This document shows positions 52,193 to 61,387 of a DNA stretch of 64,000 bases, piece by piece. Positions within the stretch are counted from its first letter, which is position 1. Each line of letters opens with the position of its first letter. The position numbers were made by a program, and so were the translations under genes. Source of the DNA: Gracilibacillus salitolerans (GTDB lineage: Bacteria > Bacillota > Bacilli > Bacillales > Amphibacillaceae); contig NZ_CP045915.1 of the NCBI RefSeq assembly GCF_009650095.1, positions 4,774,001 through 4,838,000 of the forward strand, written 5' to 3'. The notes under the pieces were generated by a model, which worked only from the letters and a program-made list of their open reading frames with translations, was not told where the DNA came from and ran no database searches.

Positions 52193-53110
52193 TTATATGT
52201 GTGTTACGTTTACTTGTGGAAGTAAAGCCTCTACTTCTTCTTTCGTACACAGTGTTTTAGAAAATGCGGTAGCACTTCCTGCCGCAACAGCATATTTAGC
52301 GGCTTCCTCTGCATTTTCTGATGTCTGCCAACTGTAAATAAATCCAGCCACTGCAGAATCTCCTGCACCGACTGAGTGCACTGCTGTACCTTTTGGTGCA
52401 CTTAGTTTCATCACACCACCTACACCAACATAAATAGCCCCTGCCTTTGCCATTGATACTAGAACATGATCAATCTGCTGCTCTTGATGCAGTTGTTTGG
52501 CTAATCGAATTACGTCTTGATCATCCTTCACTTCTGTATCAAACAGCTCTGCTAATTCATGATGATTCGGCTTAATAAACGAAGGACTCGCATTAATAGC
52601 TTCTGCTAAAGGTGCTCCACTAGTGTCTAAGATCGCAATAACATCTTGTTGTTTCAGCATGGCGACCATTTCCTGATAAACATTGATGGACAAGGAACTT
52701 GGCAAACTTCCTGCCAGGATAACGATGTCACCTTTTTTTAACTGTTCAAGTTTTAAAAGAAATGCCTGATATTCATCTTCTTCTATAGTTGGAGAAACTC
52801 CATTTACTTCTGATTCTTCTGAAGCTGCTTTTAGTTTTACATTTATTCTCGTGTCTTGTTTTAAGGAAACAAAATCATGTTCAATCTCGATCTCTGTCAA
52901 ATAATCTGTAATGAATTTTCCGGTGAAACCACCGACAAAACCTAGTGCTGTTGATTGAACGCCAAAGCGATCCAATACACGGGAGACATTGATCCCTTTT
53001 CCACCAGCTTCCTTATAGTCTGACTGACTTCGGTTCACTTCTCCGGGATGGAAGGCTTCAAGACTGACTACATAATCAATTGCTGGATTTAATGTCACGG
53101 TGTAAATCAT
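52193..53110 (-). CDS. fruK: 1-phosphofructokinase
   Basis: A 305-residue PfkB-family kinase converting fructose-1-phosphate to fructose-1,6-bisphosphate. IYTVTLNPAIDYVV, EAGGKGINVSRVLDRFG and the catalytic SVGAGDSAVAGF are present. The start overlaps the fruR stop codon (ATGA), showing translational coupling. The GGAGG ribosome binding site is inside fruR. Confidence 0.96.
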   Translation of the reverse strand: MIYTVTLNPAIDYVVSLEAFHPGEVNRSQSDYKEAGGKGINVSRVLDRFGVQSTALGFVGGFTGKFITDYLTEIEIEHDFVSLKQDTRINVKLKAASEESEVNGVSPTIEEDEYQAFLLKLEQLKKGDIVILAGSLPSSLSINVYQEMVAMLKQQDVIAILDTSGAPLAEAINASPSFIKPNHHELAELFDTEVKDDQDVIRLAKQLHQEQQIDHVLVSMAKAGAIYVGVGGVMKLSAPKGTAVHSVGAGDSAVAGFIYSWQTSENAEEAAKYAVAAGSATAFSKTLCTKEEVEALLPQVNVTHI

Positions 53111-53862
53111 AACGGTACCACCTCCAAAGTTGTTTGCTTGCTAATATTTTCTTGTTGTTCGTCTGATAAACCGTTGGTCGTAATGATATGAACACTTGCT
53201 AAATCAGCTACATTAGCGAAAGATACTTCCCCGAACTTTGAGGGATCTGCTAATACATATCTTACTTGTGATTGTGCCAGTGCCGTTTGTTTTACACTTG
53301 CCTCTTCTGGATCCGGGGTAGTTAATCCTTGTTCCAGATGGACCCCATTGATACCTAGAAAGCATTTATCGAAACGATATTCTTTGATTGCATCGACTGC
53401 TTTGGTACCGACGAGTGCAGCAGTATCTTTTTTAGCCTTCCCGGAAATACAATAAGTTTCGATCCCATATTCAATAAGTAACTGCACATGAGGAATTCCA
53501 TTGGTAACAACCATGACCGATTTATCTTTTAAAAAAGGTATTAACTCCATGGTTGATGAACCAGCATCCAGGTAAATCGAATCACCCTCTTCAATAAAAG
53601 AAGCAGCTTTTTGTGCAATCACACTTTTTTCCTGTTGATTTATCGTCGACTTTTCGAGAAGTGACGGTTCTTCTCGTTTCTTTTTTAATAGTGATGCACC
53701 ACCATGAACTCGTTTAATATATTGATGCTTTTCTAGCTCTGTTAAATCTCTGCGAATGGTTGATTCAGAAGCGTTGGTGACTTCACACATTTCTTTTACT
53801 TTTACGACATCTTTTTCTCTTAATAACGATAAAATGATTTCTTGTCGCTCAATCGTCAGCAT
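53107..53862 (-). CDS. fruR: DeoR-family fructose repressor
   Basis: A 251-residue regulator: N-terminal DeoR HTH (VVKVKEMCEVTNASESTIRR) and a sensor domain with GDSIYLDAGSSTMELIPFL. The ligand is probably fructose-1-phosphate. The ATG at 53862 (MLTIERQEI) is ten bases after AGGAG; the ATG nine bases earlier overlaps that signal. Two 30-base repeats just upstream are likely operator sites. Confidence 0.93.
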   Translation of the reverse strand: MLTIERQEIILSLLREKDVVKVKEMCEVTNASESTIRRDLTELEKHQYIKRVHGGASLLKKKREEPSLLEKSTINQQEKSVIAQKAASFIEEGDSIYLDAGSSTMELIPFLKDKSVMVVTNGIPHVQLLIEYGIETYCISGKAKKDTAALVGTKAVDAIKEYRFDKCFLGINGVHLEQGLTTPDPEEASVKQTALAQSQVRYVLADPSKFGEVSFANVADLASVHIITTNGLSDEQQENISKQTTLEVVPL

Positions 53863-53910
53863 AGATCGCATTCTCCTAATTCACATGTTAATCGCTTACA
53901 TCCATTTTAC

Positions 53911-53970
53911 AATCACAAACAGTCAATGTCAATCATATTTAATCATAAACAATCAATAACAGTCATACCA
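53911..53970. promoter_or_regulatory. Tandem FruR operator repeats
   Basis: AATCACAAACAGTCA (53911-53925) and AATCATAAACAATCA (53941-53955) differ at two positions and begin exactly 30 bases apart, about three helical turns; the following 15 bases are similar as well (TCAATGTCAATCAT versus TCAATAACAGTCAT). This pattern suits a DeoR-type repressor. The repeats also lie upstream of the divergent membrane transporter gene. Confidence 0.6.
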
Positions 53971-54029
53971 GAAATTGCATGATATGTTATGATAAGTACG
54001 TACAGTTCATATGAAAGAAGGTTCACTTC

Positions 54030-55382
54030 ATGAAGAATCTTTACATCTTTTTTGCTTTTATTTTTCTTTTACATATCATCTCGGTATTTTATCCAACCCC
54101 ATTCCTATCATACGTATTAGGAGCTCTTTCCATCGCTATGCTTGCTATCAGTTTTGGAAGAGCCTCACGATTATTTCAAATATTAGGTTTCGGATTTTCT
54201 GTTGTGGGGATAACGTTATTTTTTTCCACTGATTTATCGGTGTGGGAAGTTGTTCCTTTACTTGGAGGAAATTTATCTTTATTAACATTATTAGCCGTAT
54301 TACCCTGGATGAATAGCGCGGTTGCAGCAGGAAGATTTGATAGATTAATGCAACATTTGTTAAGAGGAAATGTCCAGAATTTAGGCCAGTTATATCAACG
54401 AAGCACAACAGCCATGATGTCATTGACCGCTTTTTTAAATGTATCTTCTGCAACCATTGCGCAAGATGTACTAGTAGATAATTTAAAGCCCATCCAAAAG
54501 AAAATTGCCAATAAATTTATTATGATGGCAACATTGAGAGGGTATTCCTTGGCATTACCTTGGAGTCCTTTAGAAGTGTTACTTGCGATGGGGATTTTTA
54601 TTACAGGGGTCAATTATGCGAAGTTATTACCTTGGATGATTTTTATTACCGTTCTCATGTATGGGCTGGATAGTTTGTGGGGGCGGTTATATTTTAAAAA
54701 ATATCCTTATCCAGATTTTAAACAGTCAAAGTCTCCCAATAAAAACAATCAAAATCGTTCAAAAATCATTCAATTATCGATTGCATTATGCTCTTTTCTT
54801 TTATTAGTTATTGTTATAGGAAATATATTTGACCTTGAATTCATTTTGACTGTCACTCTATTAGTATTTCCTTTTGCCTGTTTATGGGCACTTGCAATTG
54901 GCAGATGGAAAAGCTTTTGGGCAATCGGCTGGAATCGTTGGAAGAACAGCATGAATAACATGGACAATTTTATTGTTTTATTTGTAACCTTAGCCCTTTT
55001 TACCAATACATTAAATGAATCCCCTGCTCTTTTCATGTTGCAGGATCCGATTTTATATGTTTCTGATTATCCGATTTTAATTTTAATCATCATTCAATTA
55101 CTTTTTGTTGTATTGAGTATGTTCGGTGTTCACCCTGTGGCGACAATGGGGATTCTGAGTGGGATTAGCACGATGCTAATGGATATTTTAAGCCCATTAA
55201 GTCTTGCTGTCAGTTTAATTATCGGTGGTGTCTCCACTGTACCAATTGGGACATACGGACTTGTCGTTACTATTACATCGATGAGCCTGAAGCAAAGTCC
55301 ATATTACATTACGTATTACAATCTGATCTACTCCTTTGTATTCGGATCTATCGGTATCATACTCGCATATCTGTTAATATAG
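54030..55382 (+). CDS. Polytopic membrane protein, putative transporter
   Basis: A 450-residue protein with about twelve hydrophobic segments and few soluble parts, apart from a basic loop near residues 240-250. Motifs like LPWSPLEVLLAMGIFITGVNY and a C-terminal HPVATMGILSGISTM, ISPLS-like and GGVSTVPIGTYG segments resemble re-entrant hairpins of ion-coupled carboxylate or nucleobase transporters (IT superfamily), but I cannot name a family. The ATG follows AAGAAGG. It is divergent from fruR, with a shared upstream region; a role with fructose is not shown. Confidence 0.75.
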   Translation: MKNLYIFFAFIFLLHIISVFYPTPFLSYVLGALSIAMLAISFGRASRLFQILGFGFSVVGITLFFSTDLSVWEVVPLLGGNLSLLTLLAVLPWMNSAVAAGRFDRLMQHLLRGNVQNLGQLYQRSTTAMMSLTAFLNVSSATIAQDVLVDNLKPIQKKIANKFIMMATLRGYSLALPWSPLEVLLAMGIFITGVNYAKLLPWMIFITVLMYGLDSLWGRLYFKKYPYPDFKQSKSPNKNNQNRSKIIQLSIALCSFLLLVIVIGNIFDLEFILTVTLLVFPFACLWALAIGRWKSFWAIGWNRWKNSMNNMDNFIVLFVTLALFTNTLNESPALFMLQDPILYVSDYPILILIIIQLLFVVLSMFGVHPVATMGILSGISTMLMDILSPLSLAVSLIIGGVSTVPIGTYGLVVTITSMSLKQSPYYITYYNLIYSFVFGSIGIILAYLLI

Positions 55383-55410
55383 GGACATGGGAAACACCCC
55401 ATGTCCCTAT
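55379..55410. terminator. Bidirectional terminator between membrane protein and lipoprotein genes
   Basis: ATAGGGACATGGG (55379-55391) and CCCATGTCCCTAT (55398-55410) are a perfect 13-bp stem with a 6-base loop that overlaps the TAG stop of the membrane protein gene. It serves the two convergent genes. Confidence 0.85.
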
Positions 55411-55463
55411 GCTTTTAACTTAACTCGATGCTACTTCAATACAGCCTCAACCTGGTTTTCTGG

Positions 55464-56837
55464 CTATTCTCCTACTGTACTTGCAGCTTGATCAAGGGCT
55501 TCCTGTGCTGTTTGTGATTGCTGACGTAAGACACTGTTTAACGTATTGGTTGTTAATTCTTGCTGCATATCAGGGTTTCTTTCGGTAATGTTTATCGAGT
55601 CTATTTCATCTCTTACTTCTAATAACGGATCAAAGATTTCCTCCCCAAAATAACGGAAAAATTTATTATCTTTCATAATTTCTTCACTTTCCCATACCGT
55701 CCACATTGGTGGATCGAACCCTAACTGTTCCCAAATTGCAATATTCGCTTCTTCTGTTAGTTTTGCAAATGCTAAGAAATCTTGTGCTAATTCCGCATGC
55801 TCCGTTTGATTTGTAACAACTGTACCTGTTCCGCCTGCACCTGCTGAACGATTTCCATCTTCAGACCATCTTGGCATTGGTCGGATCTCCATTTTACCTT
55901 CTAGGTCCGGCATATAGTCAGTAAATCGTCCCATATACCACATTGGCATAATAATTGATGCTTGACCACCATCATTCATGAATCCATAAAATTCTTCTGC
56001 ATGATATTCACCGCCTGGCGTGACATCTGCAATTTCTTGTTCGTAAATCATGTCTTGCATTATTTGTAGTGTATTTACATTTGTTTCATTGTTAATAATC
56101 GTGTTTCCATCTTCATCAAAATAGTCGGAACCTTGTTGACGAAGCAAAGGCCAAAATGACCAAATATCAGTTGTTTCAAAGGTAACCATTTTTGCATCAG
56201 TATTTTCAACTACTTTTTGACCGGCTTCCATATAATCGTCCCATGTTACAATCGAATCAATATCTACCCCTGCTTGATCCATAATTTCCTTATTGTAATA
56301 AGCAACAGTGGCACCTACATGGAATGGCATACCATAATAATTTCCATCTTTCGAATAAATATCGAATCGTGATTCAATAAATTGATCTAATACAGGCTCC
56401 ACATACTCATTCATCGGTAATAGTTGAGGTTCACCTTGCATAAAGTTTGGGAAGCGATTAAGCTCTATATCTACAATATCAGGTGCACCTGTTCCAGACT
56501 GTAATGCCAATAATAAGTTATTATGCATATTATCATATGGATACGCTTCAGCATTTAATCTAATTGCCCGATCAGGATTCTCCTCATTCCAACGATCTAC
56601 AGCATTCACAAAAAATTCTAAATGCAACTCTTGAAATGTCCAAAATGACAATTCTGTAGCACCTTCGATATCAGCACCTGCCACTTCAGACGCTTCTGCA
56701 CCGTCTTCTGTCTCCGTATCACCTCCTGTATCATTTCCATCACTAGACGTGTTTTCACTTCCTTCATCACTACTACAAGCAACAGCTAAAACTAACACTA
56801 GACCAAACACCATTATTAACAGCCACTTCTTTACCAT
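55464..56837 (-). CDS. Orphan CUT1 solute-binding lipoprotein
   Basis: A 457-residue binding protein with the lipobox AVA-C21 and a long acidic linker, followed by a family-1 fold (LSFWTFQELHLEFFVNAVDRW, GAPDIVDIELNRFPNFMQG, SAGAGGTGTVVTNQTEHAEL). It has no neighbouring permease or ATPase. It follows the galactonate-dehydratase-like gene and a perfect cre box lies in the gap, so it may have its own promoter. It probably binds the sugar or aldonate the operon degrades and relies on permeases encoded elsewhere. Confidence 0.88.
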   Translation of the reverse strand: MVKKWLLIMVFGLVLVLAVACSSDEGSENTSSDGNDTGGDTETEDGAEASEVAGADIEGATELSFWTFQELHLEFFVNAVDRWNEENPDRAIRLNAEAYPYDNMHNNLLLALQSGTGAPDIVDIELNRFPNFMQGEPQLLPMNEYVEPVLDQFIESRFDIYSKDGNYYGMPFHVGATVAYYNKEIMDQAGVDIDSIVTWDDYMEAGQKVVENTDAKMVTFETTDIWSFWPLLRQQGSDYFDEDGNTIINNETNVNTLQIMQDMIYEQEIADVTPGGEYHAEEFYGFMNDGGQASIIMPMWYMGRFTDYMPDLEGKMEIRPMPRWSEDGNRSAGAGGTGTVVTNQTEHAELAQDFLAFAKLTEEANIAIWEQLGFDPPMWTVWESEEIMKDNKFFRYFGEEIFDPLLEVRDEIDSINITERNPDMQQELTTNTLNSVLRQQSQTAQEALDQAASTVGE

Positions 56838-56855
56838 TACATTTCACCCCTTTTT

Positions 56856-56871
56856 ATGATTGCGCTTACAT
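56856..56871 (-). promoter_or_regulatory. Perfect CcpA cre box upstream of the orphan lipoprotein
   Basis: The minus strand reads ATGTAAGCGCAATCAT, matching every defined position of the cre consensus. It lies 19 bases before the lipoprotein start and 60 bases after the dehydratase stop. Confidence 0.75.
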
Positions 56872-56931
56872 TTTATATAGAAAAGCAAAACATTCCATAA
56901 AAGAAATGTTCTGCATTACTACCCCCATTCA

Positions 56932-58092
56932 TTACATGAAATTTTTAACCGGCTCTCTTTTTTCCCACCCATCTCTGAATAAAGGCAAAAAGTTCTCCCT
57001 TTGATACGGGTGCTTTTCAATTTCGTCTAGATTTAAGTCTGTCCCCCAGCCTGGACGGTCACTTAATGTAATATAGCCATCTTTGACTTCTAACGTATTT
57101 GTAAGTACATTCTTCGTCCAAGGTTCATTAAAATCATCAAAAATTTCATGAATAAAGAAATTAGGTGTTGCCGTATTTAAATGTGCACAAACGATAGAGC
57201 ATAAAGGACCTTGTGCACTGTGTGGAGCAATCACCCCGTTGAAAGCGTTTACCATTCCAGCCACTTGTTTAGCTGCCGTCAGCCCCATAAACTGTGGTTC
57301 TAGTTGAATGATATGAACCTGATTATGTGCTAATAACTCAGCAAACTGTTCTTTGCAATAATAATCTTCGCCACAAGCAATAGGGACTGGACTTCGTTTA
57401 GCAACTTCAATCATCGAAGATACACTTTGTGGTGGAACCGGTGCTTCAAACCAGGTTGGTTCATAAGGAGCCATTTCTTCTGCAAAGCGTAATGCCGTAT
57501 GGACACTAAAACGATTGTGTCCCTCAATTAAAACATCTACATCCTTTCCAACCGCATCTCTTACCGCTGCTATTAATTCAATAGCTAATGAGAAATCCTG
57601 ACGATCTACAGCTTTCCAGGCAGAACCAAACGGATCAAATTTAAGTGCTGTATAGCCTTTCTCCACAACTTTCTTAGCCATTTGATAAAAGTTTTCCGGT
57701 GTTCTTTCACCACTTGTATACCAACCATTCGCATAAACACGCAGTTGATCATGACACTTTCCGCCTAATAATTTATATACAGGCTGACCTAACACTTTCC
57801 CCATAATATCCCAACAAGCAAATTCAATACCTGATAAGGCAGCACCTTGAATCTGACCACCATCTGAAAACACATCTCGAAACATGCTTAGTGAGTGTTT
57901 TTCGACATCAAATGGATCCTTTCCAATCACATATGGTTTTAATTCATGTACAGCAGCTTCTACTGTTTTACCAAATGCATTTAAGGTTGCTTCACCAATC
58001 CCATGTATGCCTTCATCCGTTTCAACCTGCACAAACACCCAATTTTTCCATCCATTACCCGCGATATACGTTTTTACATCTGTAATTTGCAT
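56932..58092 (-). CDS. Enolase-superfamily sugar acid dehydratase (galactonate dehydratase-like)
   Basis: A 386-residue enzyme of the mandelate racemase/enolase superfamily. MQITDVKTYIAGNGWKNWVF is the capping domain; the barrel has LKFDPFGSAW (K151), IEGHNRF (E190, H192), WFEAPVPP (E216), CGEDYY (E242) and IAPHSAQGP (H291), as expected for magnesium binding and proton abstraction. The family dehydrates aldonates such as D-galactonate, D-gluconate or pentonates to 2-keto-3-deoxy acids. The GntR regulator is divergent. The exact substrate cannot be read from sequence. Confidence 0.88.
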   Translation of the reverse strand: MQITDVKTYIAGNGWKNWVFVQVETDEGIHGIGEATLNAFGKTVEAAVHELKPYVIGKDPFDVEKHSLSMFRDVFSDGGQIQGAALSGIEFACWDIMGKVLGQPVYKLLGGKCHDQLRVYANGWYTSGERTPENFYQMAKKVVEKGYTALKFDPFGSAWKAVDRQDFSLAIELIAAVRDAVGKDVDVLIEGHNRFSVHTALRFAEEMAPYEPTWFEAPVPPQSVSSMIEVAKRSPVPIACGEDYYCKEQFAELLAHNQVHIIQLEPQFMGLTAAKQVAGMVNAFNGVIAPHSAQGPLCSIVCAHLNTATPNFFIHEIFDDFNEPWTKNVLTNTLEVKDGYITLSDRPGWGTDLNLDEIEKHPYQRENFLPLFRDGWEKREPVKNFM

Positions 58093-58112
58093 GAAAGCTT
58101 CACTCCTTCATA

Positions 58113-58153
58113 ATTCATATGATGAATTTTAATATTTATTGAAATCATATGAT
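58113..58153. promoter_or_regulatory. GntR operator candidates (TCATATGAT pair)
   Basis: TCATATGAT is found at 58115-58123, within AATTCAT-ATG-ATGAATT, and again at 58145-58153, 30 bases apart. Both lie between the divergent dehydratase and GntR genes, where a FadR-type regulator could control both. Confidence 0.55.
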
Positions 58154-58223
58154 AAATATTATAAAATGTAAATAGAAATTTTAAATTTTCTGAAAAATTA
58201 AATGTCAAAGGACGACAAACAAG

Positions 58224-58898
58224 ATGAAAAAGAAAAAGTTAATCTATGAAATCGTATACGATGAAATCAAGAAAAATATCCGAGAAGGAAAATGGCAGGC
58301 AGGTGAAAAAATTCCAACAGTGCAAGCATTATCTCAGCAATTAAATGTTAGTGTTTCTTCCGTTAGAGAAGCGATAAAAATCTTAAGCCAACAAAGAATC
58401 TTACGTGTGGAACAAGGTCGAGGAACTTTTGTAGAAACACAATTAAGTGATAATCCGAATCAAACATTTGAGTTTTTAGAGAATTCATCCATGGAACAAC
58501 TGACAGAAGCCCGACTTGTTATAGAACCTGAATTGGCGGCAATCGTTGCAGAACGAGGCAGTGAAGAGGAAGTGAAAAAAATCTTACAATGTGCCAGAAC
58601 CATGCAAAAAAAGATGTTAGCCGGAGAAGACTTTCTAGAGGAGGATATAGAATTTCATTATTTAATTGCACAGGCAACAAAAAATGACGTGCTACTAAAA
58701 ATGATGACGCTAATCAGCGATCTGTTATACGATAGCCGACGTCATTCGATGAAGATCAAATCACAAAATGAAAAAGCAGCAAACTATCATATTCTCATTG
58801 CTCAAGCCATTAAAGAACGAAACCCTTTGCAAGCTAGAAATTTGATGAATTCTCATATAGTAGACTTATTGGATGACCTTAAAAAAAGACCTCGTTAA
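58224..58898 (+). CDS. GntR-family regulator (FadR subfamily)
   Basis: A 224-residue regulator: winged helix (about 1-72; IPTVQALSQQLNVSVSSVREAIKIL) and an FCD sensor domain (about 90-215) with D/H residues typical of metal-assisted acid binding (EEDIEFHYLIAQA, NYHILIAQAI). Regulators of this group sense sugar acids or keto acids. It heads the operon with the unknown barrel protein and the aldehyde dehydrogenase. The ribosome binding site is weak. Confidence 0.9.
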   Translation: MKKKKLIYEIVYDEIKKNIREGKWQAGEKIPTVQALSQQLNVSVSSVREAIKILSQQRILRVEQGRGTFVETQLSDNPNQTFEFLENSSMEQLTEARLVIEPELAAIVAERGSEEEVKKILQCARTMQKKMLAGEDFLEEDIEFHYLIAQATKNDVLLKMMTLISDLLYDSRRHSMKIKSQNEKAANYHILIAQAIKERNPLQARNLMNSHIVDLLDDLKKRPR

Positions 58899-58917
58899 AA
58901 AAGGAGTGGAGCTACTG

Positions 58918-59814
58918 ATGAAAAAATCACGAGAACTACTACAGAAATTAACGTTTCCTGTAAAAGATGCACACGATCTGCCAGGTTCATCACAAACCTT
59001 CGATGATGGAGGTAATTTCCGTATTGAGATTCCTTCGGTTGAAGGAGCAGCGACGATGAAGGCAGTAATAGAAGAAGCAAAAGAGCAAGGAGTCCATGTT
59101 AACCGTGTTTCACAAGGTAGCGGCATCATGTTACTTAGTGATCAGGAAATAAAAGAAATGGTGGCTATGGGACAGGAGCAAAATATCGAGGTGTGTCTGT
59201 TTGTCGGGCCTAGGATGGCCTTTGATACGGGAGCTAGTGGGCATATTAGTCCGACACTGGGCTGGCGTCATGCTGGTATCGATCAGCTAAGCTATGCATT
59301 GGAAGATATTTTTCGCGCCATTGACCTTGGCATTAACAGTATTTTAGTAGCGGATGAAGGATTACTACACCTTATTGGAGAAGCAAAAAAAGCTGGAGAT
59401 ATACCAGAAGAGTTTATTGTAAAAGTTTCCGCTTTAATGAGTCCAGCCAATCCTGTGTCAGGTAAACTGTTTCAAGATTTAGGTGGTACGACATTAAATA
59501 TACCTGGGGACCTTTCGCTAGCACAAATCGCATCCTTCCGCCAAACCGTTGATGCTACTCTTGATATGTATGTGGAGTCTCCGGATAATCTGGGGGGATT
59601 TATTCGTTATTATGAAATAGCTGAAATTGTAAGAGTGGCATCACCAATCATGTTAAAGTTCGGCTTACGAAATGCAGCAAATATTTATCCATCTGGACAA
59701 CATTTAGAAAGCGTATCCATTTTGCAAGCAAGGGAAAAAGTAAAAAGAGCTGCAATTGGGCTTACACATTTACAAACTACTAATCTAGTGCAATCAAAAA
59801 CTATTACTTATTAA
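58918..59814 (+). CDS. TIM-barrel-like protein of unknown function in a sugar acid operon
   Basis: A 298-residue protein (start at 58918, MKKSRELLQK, with GGAG; an earlier ATG lies inside the GntR gene). Features are IPSVEGAATMKAVIEEAKEQ, VNRVSQGSGIMLLSDQEIKE, CLFVGPRMAFDTGASGH, INSILVADEGLLHLIGEAKK and LDMYVESPDNLGGFIRYYEI. The alternation suggests a TIM barrel remotely like peptidase U32 or aldolases, but I recognise no catalytic motif with known function. It sits exactly where a 2-keto-3-deoxy-sugar acid aldolase or dehydratase would be needed, between dehydratase and aldehyde dehydrogenase. That role is inference. Confidence 0.8.
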   Translation: MKKSRELLQKLTFPVKDAHDLPGSSQTFDDGGNFRIEIPSVEGAATMKAVIEEAKEQGVHVNRVSQGSGIMLLSDQEIKEMVAMGQEQNIEVCLFVGPRMAFDTGASGHISPTLGWRHAGIDQLSYALEDIFRAIDLGINSILVADEGLLHLIGEAKKAGDIPEEFIVKVSALMSPANPVSGKLFQDLGGTTLNIPGDLSLAQIASFRQTVDATLDMYVESPDNLGGFIRYYEIAEIVRVASPIMLKFGLRNAANIYPSGQHLESVSILQAREKVKRAAIGLTHLQTTNLVQSKTITY

Positions 59815-59835
59815 GACTTAGAAAGGAGTTTTTTC

Positions 59836-61284
59836 ATGATACAATACGCAAACTATATCAACGGTGAATGGCAAAGTAGCAATAGTGGAAAAACCTATCA
59901 AAGTATCAATCCTGCTAGCATAAACGAGGTAGTAGGAGAAGTCGAATATTCGTTAGCAGAAGAATTAGACACAGCAGCATCCTATGCAAAACAAGCGAGG
60001 ACAGATTGGGAAAAACTAACAGGCGCAGCACGAGGTCAATATTTGTATAAAACCGCAGATATTCTAGAAAGTAGATTAGAAGAAATTGCAGAAATCATGA
60101 CGAAAGAAATGGGGAAAACGTTACCTGAAGCGAAAGGGGAAACCGCACGTGGTGTCGCTATATTACGCTACTATGCAGGAGAGGGGTTGCGCGAAGAAGG
60201 TGATGTAATACCGTCTACCGATGCTGATGCTTTAATGCTAACAAAGCGTGCACCAATCGGTGTTGTGGGCGTGATCACTCCCTGGAACTTCCCTGTAGCA
60301 ATTCCCATTTGGAAAATAGCACCTGCCTTAATCTATGGTAATACGGTCGTGTTTAAACCGGCTTTAGAAGCATCTGTCACTGCTGCGAAAGTAATTGAAT
60401 GCTTTAACGAAGCAGGATTACCAAATGGTGTTGTCAATATGGTAAATGGGGAAGGCGAAGTAATTGGCCAGCAGATCGTAGACAATCCACAAATAAATGG
60501 CATTACCTTTACTGGGTCGGATAAGACAGGAAAAATAGTCGGGCAAGGAGCACTAAATAGAGGAGCTAAATATCAGCTTGAAATGGGGGGTAAAAACCCT
60601 GTGATTGTAACGAAAGATGCCGATATCGACCTAGCCGTGGATGCTACAATAAGTGGTGGATTGCGCTCTACTGGTCAGAAGTGTACAGCGACCAGCCGTG
60701 TCATTATCGAAGAATCGATTTACCCTACATTTACTGAAAAACTACTGAAAAAAGTGAAAGAAATAACGGTAGGTAACGGGTTGCATCCTGACACCTGGAT
60801 GGGTCCTAGTGTTAGTGAAAAACAGCTTAACACTGTTCTGGATTACATCGAAATCGGTAAAAATGAGGGTGCAACATTAATTCACGGCGGTAATCGTTTA
60901 ATGGATAATGGACTGGATCAAGGCTTTTTTGTTGAACCAACCATTTTTGAAAATGTAACAACGGACATGAGGATTGCACAGGAGGAAATTTTCGGACCGG
61001 TTCTTGCTTTAATGAAGGTAAAAGATTTAGAAGAAGCTTTAACCATTGCAAATGACGTAGATTTTGGTCTAAGTGCTTCCATCTTTACAACGAACATCCA
61101 GAAGATGCTTACTTTTATCGATGATATGGAAGCAGGAATGGTTCGCATTAATGCTGAAAGCGCTGGTGTTGAACTACAAGCCCCATTTGGCGGTATGAAA
61201 AAATCAAGCTCCCATTCCAGAGAACAAGGACAGGCAGCTAAAGAATTCTATACTAATATCAAGACAGTCTTTATTAAAGGGTAG
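59836..61284 (+). CDS. Aldehyde dehydrogenase, 2-oxoglutarate semialdehyde type
   Basis: A 482-residue NAD(P)-dependent aldehyde dehydrogenase with E249 (LEMGGKNP) and catalytic C283 ([10 protein letters not shown]); [18 protein letters not shown] and [11 protein letters not shown] bind the cofactor. The sequence resembles 2,5-dioxovalerate (alpha-ketoglutarate semialdehyde) dehydrogenases such as B. subtilis YcbD, which finish the oxidation of pentonates and glucarates. This would give 2-oxoglutarate as the end product of the operon. Start with AAAGGAG upstream. Confidence 0.9.
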   Translation: MIQYANYINGEWQSSNSGKTYQSINPASINEVVGEVEYSLAEELDTAASYAKQARTDWEKLTGAARGQYLYKTADILESRLEEIAEIMTKEMGKTLPEAKGETARGVAILRYYAGEGLREEGDVIPSTDADALMLTKRAPIGVVGVITPWNFPVAIPIWKIAPALIYGNTVVFKPALEASVTAAKVIECFNEAGLPNGVVNMVNGEGEVIGQQIVDNPQINGITFTGSDKTGKIVGQGALNRGAKYQLEMGGKNPVIVTKDADIDLAVDATISGGLRSTGQKCTATSRVIIEESIYPTFTEKLLKKVKEITVGNGLHPDTWMGPSVSEKQLNTVLDYIEIGKNEGATLIHGGNRLMDNGLDQGFFVEPTIFENVTTDMRIAQEEIFGPVLALMKVKDLEEALTIANDVDFGLSASIFTTNIQKMLTFIDDMEAGMVRINAESAGVELQAPFGGMKKSSSHSREQGQAAKEFYTNIKTVFIKG

Positions 61285-61350
61285 TAGCGAAGGAGAAAGG
61301 GATTCTAAATTGACTCACGAGTTGCAAGTTTATTGTATAAAAGGAGGAAA

Positions 61351-61380
61351 AAAGACGTTGAGTGCCTACTCAACGTCTTT
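61351..61380. terminator. Bidirectional terminator between aldehyde dehydrogenase and siderophore genes
   Basis: AAAGACGTTGAGT pairs perfectly with ACTCAACGTCTTT around a GCCT loop, with A and T tracts at the sides. It separates convergent genes. Confidence 0.88.
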
Positions 61381-61387
61381 TCCTTCC

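Noticed and set aside
53885..53899. TGTAAGCGATTAACA, a possible cre before fruR
   Set aside because: Two mismatches in fixed positions; the FruR repeats explain the region better.
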